Origin: Desertivirga arenae
GTDB taxonomy: Bacteria; Bacteroidota; Bacteroidia; Sphingobacteriales; Sphingobacteriaceae
DNA: 64,000 nucleotides
NCBI RefSeq assembly: GCF_017355785.1
Contig: NZ_JAFEWE010000019.1
Location: 21,648-85,647 of the forward strand
Direction: 5' to 3'
The first letter of the stretch is position 1. Each line of letters starts with the position of its first letter. This document shows, piece after piece, positions 8,901 through 16,309 of the stretch. Below the pieces are notes generated by a model. It saw only the letters and a program-made list of their open reading frames with translations, was not told the DNA's origin and searched no databases. The position numbers were made by a program, and so were the translations under genes.

Positions 8901-9553
8901 CGTTGGATAATTATAAATTTGAGATGGAGCACTTCTGTCAACATCGTGTAGCTCATCTGTCTTTAATTAACAAAGCTAAGAGTGGTGAGTTGTCAGAGGT
9001 TGATACAGAAGAGTTTGCTAAGATTAAAAACAGAGAACTTGTAATCGGGGGACTGGTATCAAGCGCTTCGCACAGGACTACCAAAATGGGTAAGCCTTTT
9101 GGTGCTATGATGTTTGAAGACTATCACGAATCTTTTGAAATTGCTTTGTTTGGAGAGGATTACGTGAAGTGGAAGCAGTTTTTCACTGAAGGTTATTTCT
9201 TGCAGATCAGAGGAACTGCCTCTGAGAGGTTCAGGCAGAAAGACAACTGGGAGTTTAAGGTTACTTCTATTACACTTTTATCTGATCTTAGAGATAAAAT
9301 GTCTAAAAGTCTTACTATTCAGCTTCCACTTCAGGAGCTTTCAAGTAAGCTGATCGACGATTTAGACGAGATGTTCAGAGTGAATGCCGAGCAGTATCCT
9401 AACCGTAACTGTGCATTGAAATTCACTGTTTACGATAGGATTAAGGAGGAGACTGTTGTGATTGATATGCCCTCGAAAACTTTCAAAATATTTCCTGGGA
9501 ATGAGTTTTTAGATAAGTTACAGGAACATAACATCACGTATAAATTAAACTAG
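5978..9553 (+). CDS. dnaE: DNA polymerase III subunit alpha
   Basis: 1191 aa, full length for DnaE1-type replicative polymerases. It is the catalytic subunit of the replisome and extends primed DNA. The N-terminal PHP domain begins at once with HLHVHTQFSLLDG (6-18) and continues with ITDHGNMFG. The polymerase palm carries PDIDTDFDDEGR near residue 415, with the catalytic Asp residues. SHSTCYAFVAYQTAYLKAHYP marks the fingers/helix-hairpin-helix side, and a C-terminal OB-fold region follows from about residue 1010. The frame is intact with no intein. It is monocistronic, with about 220 bases free upstream. The start matches the family's usual MPEFSHLHVHT beginning. Confidence 0.97.
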   Translation: MPEFSHLHVHTQFSLLDGAADISRLYKKAAADGMKALAITDHGNMFGVFKFVAEAAKHNVKPIVGCEFYVVEDRHKKQFTKENKDVRCHQLFLAKNPTGYKNLVKLCSYGFMEGLYSKWPRIDKELILKHHEGLIATTCCIGASVPQAILKKGEEEAEKEFKWWLDIFGEDYYIELQRHRIPEQEIVNQVLLKFAKKYNVKIICSNDSHYVDQEDSNAHDILLCVNTGDLQSTPIATDEEGGKGYRFGFPNDQFYFKTQAEMAQLFHDLPESLDNTNEIVDKVEHLKLKRDIMLPNFPIPQEFKIHADDVLNQWEFLRHLTMTGARRRYEVITPEIQERLDFELNTIKIMGFAGYFLIVSDFIKAGRDLGVFVGPGRGSAAGSAVAYCIDITNIDPIKYNLLFERFLNPDRKSMPDIDTDFDDEGRQKVIDYTVDKYGKNQVAQIITYGSMAARTSIQDVARVLDVPLSEVAALKKLVPDTLGITLKDAFAQVPELQDILKGTDLRAKVLKEAGKLEGSVRNTGIHAAGIIIAPEDLTNIIPVATAKDSDLLVTQFDGKVIEDAGVIKMDFLGLKTLTIIKDALRMIKRNHHVDIDIDYVSLTDEKTFELYQRGDTNGTFQFESDGMQMYLRELKPDKFEDLIAMNALYRPGPIEYIPNFIARKHGREIVQYDLADMEEYLADTYGITVYQEQVMLLSQKLANFTKGDADVLRKAMGKKDRKTLDKLKPQFIENAKKNGHDEKTLEKVWTDWEAFASYAFNKSHSTCYAFVAYQTAYLKAHYPSEYMAAVLNNQGNIEKISFFMEECRKMGVNVLGPDINESDFSFGVNKKGEIRFGMAGIKGVGEKAVESIIEERRINGPYADICDFAKRTNSRTVNKRVYENLVYSGAFDCFGFHRAQFFFKPEGAMLNGIERLIKYNSDYQNSLSTSQASLFGGTSDAQIAEPQLMDCPEWGLIDKLKYERDMIGIYLTGHPLDNYKFEMEHFCQHRVAHLSLINKAKSGELSEVDTEEFAKIKNRELVIGGLVSSASHRTTKMGKPFGAMMFEDYHESFEIALFGEDYVKWKQFFTEGYFLQIRGTASERFRQKDNWEFKVTSITLLSDLRDKMSKSLTIQLPLQELSSKLIDDLDEMFRVNAEQYPNRNCALKFTVYDRIKEETVVIDMPSKTFKIFPGNEFLDKLQEHNITYKLN

Positions 9554-9619
9554 GAGTTTGTTTTACTATTGTTTAACATCTTTTAACTATTTTTCTAACT
9601 AAATTAATTTTTATTTAAC

Positions 9620-9639
9620 ATGCAATAACTATATTGCAT
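9620..9639. promoter_or_regulatory. Perfect inverted repeat upstream of outer-membrane protein gene
   Basis: ATGCAATA, spacer ACTA, TATTGCAT: a perfect 8-bp dyad 30 bases before the ATG at 9669. Size and symmetry fit a dimeric regulator's operator. It has no T run, so it does not look like a terminator for dnaE. The regulator is unknown. Confidence 0.4.
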
Positions 9640-9668
9640 TAAATAAACACACACACACTTAGACAATT

Positions 9669-10298
9669 ATGAAAAAAACCTTATTCGCTGCGCTACTTGC
9701 GCTTGCCTGCACATTTACTGCCAAGTCACAAACAAAAGGAACGAATGCTATTGGGTTGGGAGTTAGTACTGAAGAATACAAGGACACCTACAAGGGGAAC
9801 TCGTCTAGCACAACTACTAACCAAAAGCAGAACCGGTATTCCCTAACTTATGGCTACTTTTTTACCGATAATGCAAGAATTAAATTAAGCGGATTTTATG
9901 GCAAGCAGAAGTTTGATCAGGAAAATTCAAACTATGAAAATAGTAACAGCAGTTTTGGAGGCGCCCTAGCTTTGCAAAAGTACTATCCTCTATATAAAAA
10001 ATTCTATGCCTATACAGAAGGTGGATTAGGATATTCACAAAATAGGACCAAATTTGTAAATTTTAGTGATCAACAAGAGTCAAAGATCAATTTGTATAGT
10101 TTAAATGCAGGGGGCGGAGTAGCCTTTTTTCCCTTCAAGCATCTTGCTCTTGAAGCTAATTTACTTAACGCAAGTGCTACGTATAGTAAAAATAGTCGGG
10201 ACGAGAGTCCAAACCGCGATTTTAAAGGATCCTCCTTTAATCTTTCCACTTCTGGCTCTATAACAAATCTTGGTTTCAATATCTACTTCCTCTTTTAA
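9669..10298 (+). CDS. Outer-membrane beta-barrel protein
   Basis: 209 aa. A clear signal peptide (KKTLFAALLALACTFTAKSQ, cleavage near residue 21) is followed by alternating amphipathic strands typical of a small 8-stranded barrel (OmpA/OmpW-like porin family). The chain ends in ITNLGFNIYFLF, whose C-terminal Phe is the usual barrel signature. Strands are long and there are Ser/Asn-rich loops (about 40-55 and 95-105). No catalytic motif. It is probably a small surface or structural barrel. It stands alone between dnaE and trxA, with an inverted repeat in front that could be an operator. Confidence 0.75.
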   Translation: MKKTLFAALLALACTFTAKSQTKGTNAIGLGVSTEEYKDTYKGNSSSTTTNQKQNRYSLTYGYFFTDNARIKLSGFYGKQKFDQENSNYENSNSSFGGALALQKYYPLYKKFYAYTEGGLGYSQNRTKFVNFSDQQESKINLYSLNAGGGVAFFPFKHLALEANLLNASATYSKNSRDESPNRDFKGSSFNLSTSGSITNLGFNIYFLF

Positions 10299-10327
10299 TC
10301 ATTTCCCTGTCAGATTGTCTTGCTCCA

Positions 10328-10359
10328 TTTGTGGTAAGGTTATTGATGATGTAAATTTG
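10328..10359 (+). promoter_or_regulatory. Promoter of trxA
   Basis: TTTG (10328-10331), 20-base spacer, TAAATTTG (10352-10359): a full match to the Bacteroidota -33/-7 consensus, 28 bases before the thioredoxin ATG. Confidence 0.65.
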
Positions 10360-10387
10360 AATTCAATAACTGTTAATATTTATAATT

Positions 10388-10708
10388 ATGGCTTTAGAAA
10401 TTACAGATGCAAACTTCGAAGAAGTAGTGCTGAAATCAGATAAACCGGTTCTTATTGACTTTTGGGCTGAATGGTGTGGTCCGTGCCGTATGGTGGGTCC
10501 TGTAGTTGAAGAGCTATCTAAGGAATATGAAGGTAAAGCGATTGTAGGTAAAGTAAATGTTGACCACAATCCTGGTGTATCAATGAAATTTGGTATCCGT
10601 AATATCCCTGCTTTGTTGTTCTTCAAAAACGGCGAAATCGTTGACAAACAAATCGGTGCGGTGCCGAAATCAGTCCTTGCCGATAAATTGAGCAAGCAAA
10701 TAGCATAA
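10388..10708 (+). CDS. trxA: Thioredoxin
   Basis: 106 aa, the normal length for a cytosolic thioredoxin. It reduces protein disulfides using electrons from thioredoxin reductase. The redox motif WCGPC is at residues 29-33 (Cys30, Cys33), preceded by IDFWAE, and the cis-Pro segment RNIPALLFF is present. No signal peptide. It has its own promoter and terminator, so it is a single-gene unit. Confidence 0.96.
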   Translation: MALEITDANFEEVVLKSDKPVLIDFWAEWCGPCRMVGPVVEELSKEYEGKAIVGKVNVDHNPGVSMKFGIRNIPALLFFKNGEIVDKQIGAVPKSVLADKLSKQIA

Positions 10709-10734
10709 CAAATAATATTTTAATAGAATGATTG

Positions 10735-10766
10735 AACTCCGTCCAGTTAATGGTCGGAGTTTTTTG
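10735..10766 (+). terminator. Rho-independent terminator of trxA
   Basis: AACTCCG (10735-10741) pairs with CGGAGTT (10755-10761) and is followed by a T tract. Confidence 0.8.
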
Positions 10767-10822
10767 TTTTAGAGCAATACTTTAAACCGCTAACTTTAAT
10801 AATGTTAATTTGTACTTCTTGA

Positions 10823-11746
10823 ATGCAGCCAGATTTAAATACTTATAAAGACTTGCAGGATTTTGGAGGCCTGGAGCTGATAGCCAAACAAGTGGTTGAA
10901 GGCTTTATTACCGGCTTGCACAAGAGTCCCTTTCATGGATTTTCTGTAGAGTTTGCGGAGCACCGCTTGTATAATACCGGAGATCCGATAAAGAATATTG
11001 ACTGGAAGCTGTATGGCCGTACCGATCGTATGTTTGTAAAACGATTTGAAGAGGAAACAAACCTTCGTTGCCAATTGATAATCGATATATCTTCTTCCAT
11101 GTACTACCCCAAAACGGACTTTAATAAATTGCTGTTCTCAGTTTACTCAGCAGCCTCTTTGATGTATTTATTTAAAAGACAGCGGGACGCTTTCGGTTTG
11201 AGTTTTTTTTCTGATAAAGTAGAGTTTTCTTCCCCGGCTAAGTCAACTACCGCTCATCAGAAGTTTCTATTCACGGAAATGGAGAAGCTGATTAAAAATG
11301 TGGGTAAAGATGTAAGAACATCTGTCTCATTAGCTTTGAATGAGATTGCGGAGCTTATTCATAGAAGATCTTTAGTTATGATCTTCAGTGATATGTTTGA
11401 AACTGGCACTGATGAAAAGGGCCTTTCCGATATTTTTTCGGCATTGCAACACCTTAAATATAATAAGCACGAAGTTGTTGTATTCAATGTTCTGGATTTT
11501 AAGCATGAGGTTAATTTTGACTTTGGAAATATACCTTATCATTTCGTTGATATTGAAACGGGAGAGGACATGAAGGTGCATCCACATCGGGTGAAAGAAA
11601 AGTATCAAGAGAGTATTGTGAGTTTCAGGAAAGAGTTGACGTTGAAGTGTGCCCAATATGGAATAGATCTTATAGATGCAGACATTAATAAAGGCTTTTA
11701 CAACATCTTACACAGCTATTTATTAAAGAGAGGTAAGATGTTTTAA
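10823..11746 (+). CDS. DUF58 domain protein (von Willebrand A-like)
   Basis: 307 aa. The N-terminal half carries the DUF58 hallmark GFSVEFAEHRLYNTGDPIK and IDWKLYGRTDRMFVKRFEEE, followed by a VWA-like fold with a MIDAS-type DISSSM (about residues 92-97). No membrane segment. In many bacteria DUF58 proteins are encoded beside a MoxR AAA ATPase and Bat proteins; here neither partner is adjacent. The role is probably in assembling or regulating a protein complex, unproven. It is 58 bases ahead of the cupin gene. Confidence 0.85.
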   Translation: MQPDLNTYKDLQDFGGLELIAKQVVEGFITGLHKSPFHGFSVEFAEHRLYNTGDPIKNIDWKLYGRTDRMFVKRFEEETNLRCQLIIDISSSMYYPKTDFNKLLFSVYSAASLMYLFKRQRDAFGLSFFSDKVEFSSPAKSTTAHQKFLFTEMEKLIKNVGKDVRTSVSLALNEIAELIHRRSLVMIFSDMFETGTDEKGLSDIFSALQHLKYNKHEVVVFNVLDFKHEVNFDFGNIPYHFVDIETGEDMKVHPHRVKEKYQESIVSFRKELTLKCAQYGIDLIDADINKGFYNILHSYLLKRGKMF

Positions 11747-11804
11747 TCGTTCTTCCTTAAATCTTAATGCTCATTCTTTTGTTATCCAAGAAAAGACAAT
11801 TTCT

Positions 11805-12338
11805 ATGAGCCACGTTTCTGAAGTTATACACGGGCATGTCGCTTCTCATATTTTTGAAGACGACGGGCAATTTCCTAACAATCCTAATTTGCCAGCACTA
11901 GTCTATAAAGGTGCTTTACATCTTCATCCTGGCGATGAATCGCAAGCTATTGTAGAGCGGTTTAAATTGAATAACTGGACCAATAGCTGGAAAGATGGAA
12001 TTTTCGATTATCATCACTATCATAGCAATACACATGAAGTTTTAGGTGTATTTTGTGGTATGGCGGATATTGAATTAGGGGGTAAGGAAGGTGTATGTGT
12101 GGAGATCGTTCGTGGTGATGTTGTGATAATACCTGCTGGAGTAGCTCACAAATGCTTGAAGTCAAGCGATGACTTTTTGTGTATTGGCGCCTATCCTGAT
12201 GGTAGTTCTTATGATCTTTTAAAGGGGGAGCCTGCTGAACACGAGAGAGCATTAGCTAATATATCTCAGGTGCCCATCCCTTCAACCGATCCGATTTTCG
12301 GTGAAGAGGGTCCTTTGTTTGAGTATTGGAAAAAATAA
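11805..12338 (+). CDS. Cupin domain protein (YjlB-like)
   Basis: 177 aa, one cupin barrel. Metal-binding His pattern: FDYHHYHSNTHEVLGVFCG (first cupin motif, about 66-85), then RGDVVIIPAGVAHKCL (second motif, about 104-120). The sequence resembles the YjlB family of small cupins, whose substrate is unknown. Soluble, no signal peptide. It probably shares a transcript with the DUF58 gene and ends at a strong two-way terminator. Confidence 0.8.
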   Translation: MSHVSEVIHGHVASHIFEDDGQFPNNPNLPALVYKGALHLHPGDESQAIVERFKLNNWTNSWKDGIFDYHHYHSNTHEVLGVFCGMADIELGGKEGVCVEIVRGDVVIIPAGVAHKCLKSSDDFLCIGAYPDGSSYDLLKGEPAEHERALANISQVPIPSTDPIFGEEGPLFEYWKK

Positions 12339-12341
12339 ATA

Positions 12342-12372
12342 GAAAAAGAGATGCGGAAAGCATCTCTTTTTC
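12342..12372. terminator. Two-way terminator, cupin/catalase
   Basis: GAAAAAGAGATGC, loop GGAAA, GCATCTCTTTTTC: a perfect 13-bp stem whose A and T ends serve both converging genes. Confidence 0.9.
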
Positions 12373-12383
12373 ATTAATAGCTA

Positions 12384-13262
12384 TTATTTGCTAACCATAT
12401 CACTGAGGGTTCCCAGGATACCGTCGTTGTTTGCCATTTGTTCTGTTTGAGCAAAGCCTTCGGGAGCAGGGGCACCCAATTTAGGTTCGTCTCCCAGAGG
12501 TTGCGCTTTTACAACTTTGAACTCTCCTTTGCCATCTATCGACGTGCCGTGAGTAAAGCGTGAACCCTCGTAAGTGAGCGCTTCATTTTCAATGTTGGTA
12601 GATACGAAAGAGTAATTGAACTGTTGATTTTCTTCAGCTTGAGGGAAACTGTTTGGAACAGGGTGAGCGTTGATTCCTCCAAGTTCTTCAATTACTGCTA
12701 GCCACTGGTTCTGGTGCATCGTATCTCTGGCGATCAGGAAGGAAAGCATGTCTTTCATCCCCGGATCGTCGGTGGATTTCCATAAACGAGTTGCCAAGGC
12801 CCTTCCTGTTGATTCTGCAGCAACGTTGGAGTACATATCAGCAACTGTGTTACCGCTGGCAACAATCCACGAACCATTAAAAGGAACTCCATTTGCGTCA
12901 GTTGCCATTGCGGCCAATCCTGCAGAAAGATAATGACGGGGATCCATTCCTCCCATTATTTCACCTACAACCGGGTTTTCTTGTACAATTTTTTCAACAA
13001 TGTTTCCCGATGCCCCTTCAAGGTTTAAAGCGACAGCCGTAGATAGCATCTCGATGTGTGAAATCTCTTCCGTTCCAGTTTCCAGAAGCATATCCCTGTA
13101 TTTCACCGGGCCACGGTTTCCCCATGCCTGAAATAGATACTGAAGACATACTCTGATCTCTCCTTCAATTCCTCCGATAGCTTGTTGAAGAAGTCTTGCA
13201 AATTGAGGATTTGGTTTTTCGACACGTACATGGTACTGCAGTCGTTTGTCATGATAAAACAT
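12384..13262 (-). CDS. Manganese catalase
   Basis: 292 aa counted from the ATG at 13262, because the family begins MFYHDKRLQY; a longer frame starting at 13304 adds 14 unrelated residues. The enzyme breaks down hydrogen peroxide with a dimanganese centre. Ligands are visible in a ferritin-like bundle: Glu35, Glu66, His69, Glu150 and His183. The C-terminal tail (about 200-292) is the usual extension of the family. No signal peptide, so cytosolic. Monocistronic and convergent with the cupin gene. Such enzymes are common oxidative-stress or stationary-phase proteins in this phylum. Confidence 0.93.
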   Translation of the reverse strand: MFYHDKRLQYHVRVEKPNPQFARLLQQAIGGIEGEIRVCLQYLFQAWGNRGPVKYRDMLLETGTEEISHIEMLSTAVALNLEGASGNIVEKIVQENPVVGEIMGGMDPRHYLSAGLAAMATDANGVPFNGSWIVASGNTVADMYSNVAAESTGRALATRLWKSTDDPGMKDMLSFLIARDTMHQNQWLAVIEELGGINAHPVPNSFPQAEENQQFNYSFVSTNIENEALTYEGSRFTHGTSIDGKGEFKVVKAQPLGDEPKLGAPAPEGFAQTEQMANNDGILGTLSDMVSK

Positions 13263-13508
13263 AGTAGATGATTTTGTTAGAGTAAATAATTTGTTAATTA
13301 TCAAAAGGGCTAACAGGTGTTATCGTGCTATGTTTAAGGTAATTAGGAATTGTTTGAATGTAAAAGAAAGTGCTTGTAATTTAAATTTCATACGCCGAAG
13401 CAGGCTAAGTATTTAACCCCGGCGTGGGTTATTGCACGGGTAATAAGTTCAAGCATTTTTGTTGAACAGGTAAATTTTCTCAAATCGGTTGGATTTTAAG
13501 CTGGAAGA

Positions 13509-14462
13509 TCAAAGCCAATTCTTTTTCTTAAAATAAATCAAGGTTCCTGCTGAAGAGAGGATCATTAATAAAATAGCTAGCAAGTATCCATAATCCCATT
13601 CAATCTCGGGCATAAACTTAAAGTTCATTCCGTAAATGCTGGCAATGAGTGTTGGGGGCATAAAGGCAACGGTTGCAACAGTAAATATTTTTATAATATG
13701 GTTTTGCTCAATATTTACGAATCCCATAAAGGTGTCTTGCAAGTATTCAAGTCGCTCGAAGGCAAACTTATTGTGTTCAACGAGAGAACTAATATCTTTG
13801 ATCATTATTCTTAAAACTCCCATATACTCTTCAGGGAAGATGGAGCTTTTCATTAAGGCAGAAACCAGACGTTGTTTGTCTATGATGTTTTCTCTTAAAG
13901 ACATGGTTTCATTCTGAAATGAAGAGATTTGTATCAAAAATTCTTCGTCTGATCTCTTTTTTCTTAAGATTAACTGCTGATTAAGCTCTGCAATTCGTCT
14001 GGCAAGATTTTCAATCAGGTCGGCGTCGTTATCTATAGAGGTTTCTAGGATGGTAAGAAAAATCTGGTAACCATTTATGTAACTCGCAGGACTTGCTTTA
14101 ATTCTTTTTACAGCTTCGCCGAAAGTTTTAAGATCATCATCGCGGTAAGTGAAAAGTATGCCTTTTTCTACGATGATAGATACCGGGCAATAAGCGAAGC
14201 CTTTCTCCTTGATAGATAAAAAGTTGGAGTTTATAATCAGCTCATCTTCCACTTCATTAAAACGTGAAGAACTTTCAATTTCCTGCGATTCTTCTTCAGA
14301 AGAGTATTTTATGTCAAAATAGGTCTCGACTGTTGCTTTCTCTTTATCTGTTGGATTTTGTAGATCTACCCAAATCAAGCTTTCGATAGGGATTTCTCTC
14401 AGTGAATCCAAATCGGTCTCCTTCGCCAATCTTCTATCTTTTTTGTAGTAAATCCTAAGCAT
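13509..14462 (-). CDS. corA: CorA-type magnesium transporter
   Basis: 317 aa, full length for CorA. A large cytosolic N-terminal domain (1-255) contains long helices, then two C-terminal membrane helices. The signature YGMNF at the end of the first helix (about 276-280) is intact, followed by the periplasmic loop KFMPEIEWDYGY. It conducts magnesium, possibly cobalt or nickel, as a pentamer in the inner membrane. The gene stands alone. Confidence 0.92.
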   Translation of the reverse strand: MLRIYYKKDRRLAKETDLDSLREIPIESLIWVDLQNPTDKEKATVETYFDIKYSSEEESQEIESSSRFNEVEDELIINSNFLSIKEKGFAYCPVSIIVEKGILFTYRDDDLKTFGEAVKRIKASPASYINGYQIFLTILETSIDNDADLIENLARRIAELNQQLILRKKRSDEEFLIQISSFQNETMSLRENIIDKQRLVSALMKSSIFPEEYMGVLRIMIKDISSLVEHNKFAFERLEYLQDTFMGFVNIEQNHIIKIFTVATVAFMPPTLIASIYGMNFKFMPEIEWDYGYLLAILLMILSSAGTLIYFKKKNWL

Positions 14463-14658
14463 AGGCCTTAAAAGTAAAAAGTAAAACCCGTAAGAGCAAG
14501 CAACGGCCTTATTAAGTATGGGATCACTAGATTCACTGTTGATTCCTAACGTGTAGGGAAAATATTAGTGGCTTTTGCAAGTAATTAAAGGCCGTTATTA
14601 AATTAGGCCTTGGTAAAGGATCCAAGAATCGTAAAAAAGCCTTTTTTTGTTAGCTAAA

Positions 14659-14690
14659 TTGTTCAGCGGCAATCCGTTTTCCTATCTTTG
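14659..14690 (+). promoter_or_regulatory. Promoter of radical SAM gene
   Basis: TTG (14659-14661), 21 bases, TATCTTTG (14683-14690): a close match to the Bacteroidota consensus, 50 bases before the ATG. Confidence 0.65.
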
Positions 14691-14740
14691 AGGTTTATTT
14701 TACTGGTGTAGTTCAATCTGCACCTTATTTTATATAAGCA

Positions 14741-15697
14741 ATGGGGACGCCGTTAGATTTTGGAGTAAAGCCGTACAATTATTATGGAGCGTATTTGAAA
14801 AAGAAATACGAAGGGAAGCGTGTGTTTAAGATAATAGTAGACGGTGGTTTTACCTGCCCTAATCGCGACGGAAGCAAGGGGTATGGGGGCTGTTCGTATT
14901 GTAATGTAGATTCTTTTACTCCTGAGCTATCCCGGAAAGGTCCCACCATCCGGGAGCAGATAGAAAAAGGTATGGAGAGAGCAATAAATGGATATGCAGC
15001 GGAAAAATTCATCATTTATTTTCAGCCTAATACTAATACTTATGCACCGACCCATTATTTAAAGATGATGTACGATGAGGCTTTAAGTATCGCTCCTGAG
15101 AATGTGGTCGGATTATCTGTAGGGACAAGGCCTGATTGTATAGATGCTGAAAAGGTTGCTCTGCTGGAAAGTTATATAGATCGCGGCCTTGATGTAGATC
15201 TTGAAATGGGCATGGAATCTGTTTATAATGACACATTATTAAGAATAAATCGCGGTTGTACACACGAAGAGTTGGAAACAGCCTTAAATCTGGTTCAAGA
15301 TTCTCCTTTAGACGTGTGTGTGCACACTATTTTCGGGTTTCCCTGGGAAACAAGGGAGATGATGTTGAAATATGCCGATGAAATAAACCGTTTTCCTCAA
15401 ATCAAGTTTGCAAAATTGCATCATTTGCATATTGTTGAAGGATCTATAATGGGAGTTCAATATAAGCGGAATCCCTTTCCTGTCTTTTCGATAGCAGAAT
15501 ATACGGATTTTCTTGCTGAATTTATTCCACTGCTCAGACCCGATATTGTCCTTCAACGCCTTTTCGGCCTGGCTGATTATGATCTGCTTATTGCACCTAA
15601 CTGGGGATTAAAGAAGGCCGAGATCCAGACCTACATAGATAAAGAGTTAGAAAGACGAGGGGTTTTACAAGGAGCTAATTATGAAGCCCTGGTATAA
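14741..15697 (+). CDS. Radical SAM protein, YhcC/TIGR01212 family
   Basis: 318 aa. The iron-sulfur motif is in an expanded form, TCPNRDGSKGYGGCSYCN (about 38-55), with Cys spaced C-x10-C-x2-C as in the YhcC family. Then come FQPNTNTYAP and VGLSVGTRPDCI, the SAM-binding strands, and DLEMGMES. The family belongs to the Elp3-related radical SAM group; its exact reaction is not known, and tRNA or small-molecule modification has been suggested. Own promoter, no partner gene nearby. Confidence 0.88.
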   Translation: MGTPLDFGVKPYNYYGAYLKKKYEGKRVFKIIVDGGFTCPNRDGSKGYGGCSYCNVDSFTPELSRKGPTIREQIEKGMERAINGYAAEKFIIYFQPNTNTYAPTHYLKMMYDEALSIAPENVVGLSVGTRPDCIDAEKVALLESYIDRGLDVDLEMGMESVYNDTLLRINRGCTHEELETALNLVQDSPLDVCVHTIFGFPWETREMMLKYADEINRFPQIKFAKLHHLHIVEGSIMGVQYKRNPFPVFSIAEYTDFLAEFIPLLRPDIVLQRLFGLADYDLLIAPNWGLKKAEIQTYIDKELERRGVLQGANYEALV

Positions 15698-16309
15698 GAG
15701 TCATGTTTGATAGGTTCAATTTATATTATCAATCCAAACCTTTCTCTCTTGTGTTCCTAATATTTATTCGATAATTACCGGCACTCCTGGGACTTTTCAT
15801 ACTATCTATGAAGTTGTTTTTAATAAAGTAGTTTTTATAGATTTATTTCTCCTCTCGTTGTTTTTCTGAAATCTTATTGCTGCACGAGCTATTTCCCAGG
15901 TCGTCTTTTCTTAACCCCAAAATTTCTTTCAGCCTTTCTGCTTTTCTCCTAGTTAAGTTCAAACCTTTAGAATTATTAGGACTCTCTTTTCTTTGTTATT
16001 TTTTTAGGCCTTATTGTTTAAACTCAGCTTTTGGTTTGTTTTTCTATAGTAACAGTTCGTTTTGCTGGTATAATCCTATTTTTACCATTATTAATTTTCT
16101 GTTTTTGACTTTTTTTAAAGTTTTGGGTATTTATAATCGTGTTTCTTCGTGTTTGTCTATTAAATCAGCCTGATTTGTCTTTGATTTTTGTCTTTTTGTA
16201 AAAAAAACATGAAAAATATTATGACTTTAAATGAAACTTGTTACTTTTACATCTATAATAATAAATGAAACAACAGTTTATTGTTAACAACACCAAAATA
16301 ACAACCAAA
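15698..16309. other. Gene-free 0.6-kb region, T-rich on the plus strand
   Basis: No convincing gene. The plus strand is strikingly T-rich and A-poor between about 15720 and 16200. A 98-codon open frame at 15877-16173 is only a by-product of that bias: it is Phe/Leu/Ser-rich with no start signal. The region most likely holds the amt promoter and a long leader. Confidence 0.6.
16152..16183 (+). promoter_or_regulatory. Possible amt promoter
   Basis: TTTG (16152-16155), 20 bases, TGTCTTTG (16176-16183). One mismatch in the -7 box. It would give a leader of about 115 bases. Confidence 0.35.

Noticed and set aside
15877..16173. 98-codon open frame between the radical SAM and amt genes
   Set aside because: Phe/Leu/Ser-rich product of a T-rich stretch; no family resemblance and no start context.
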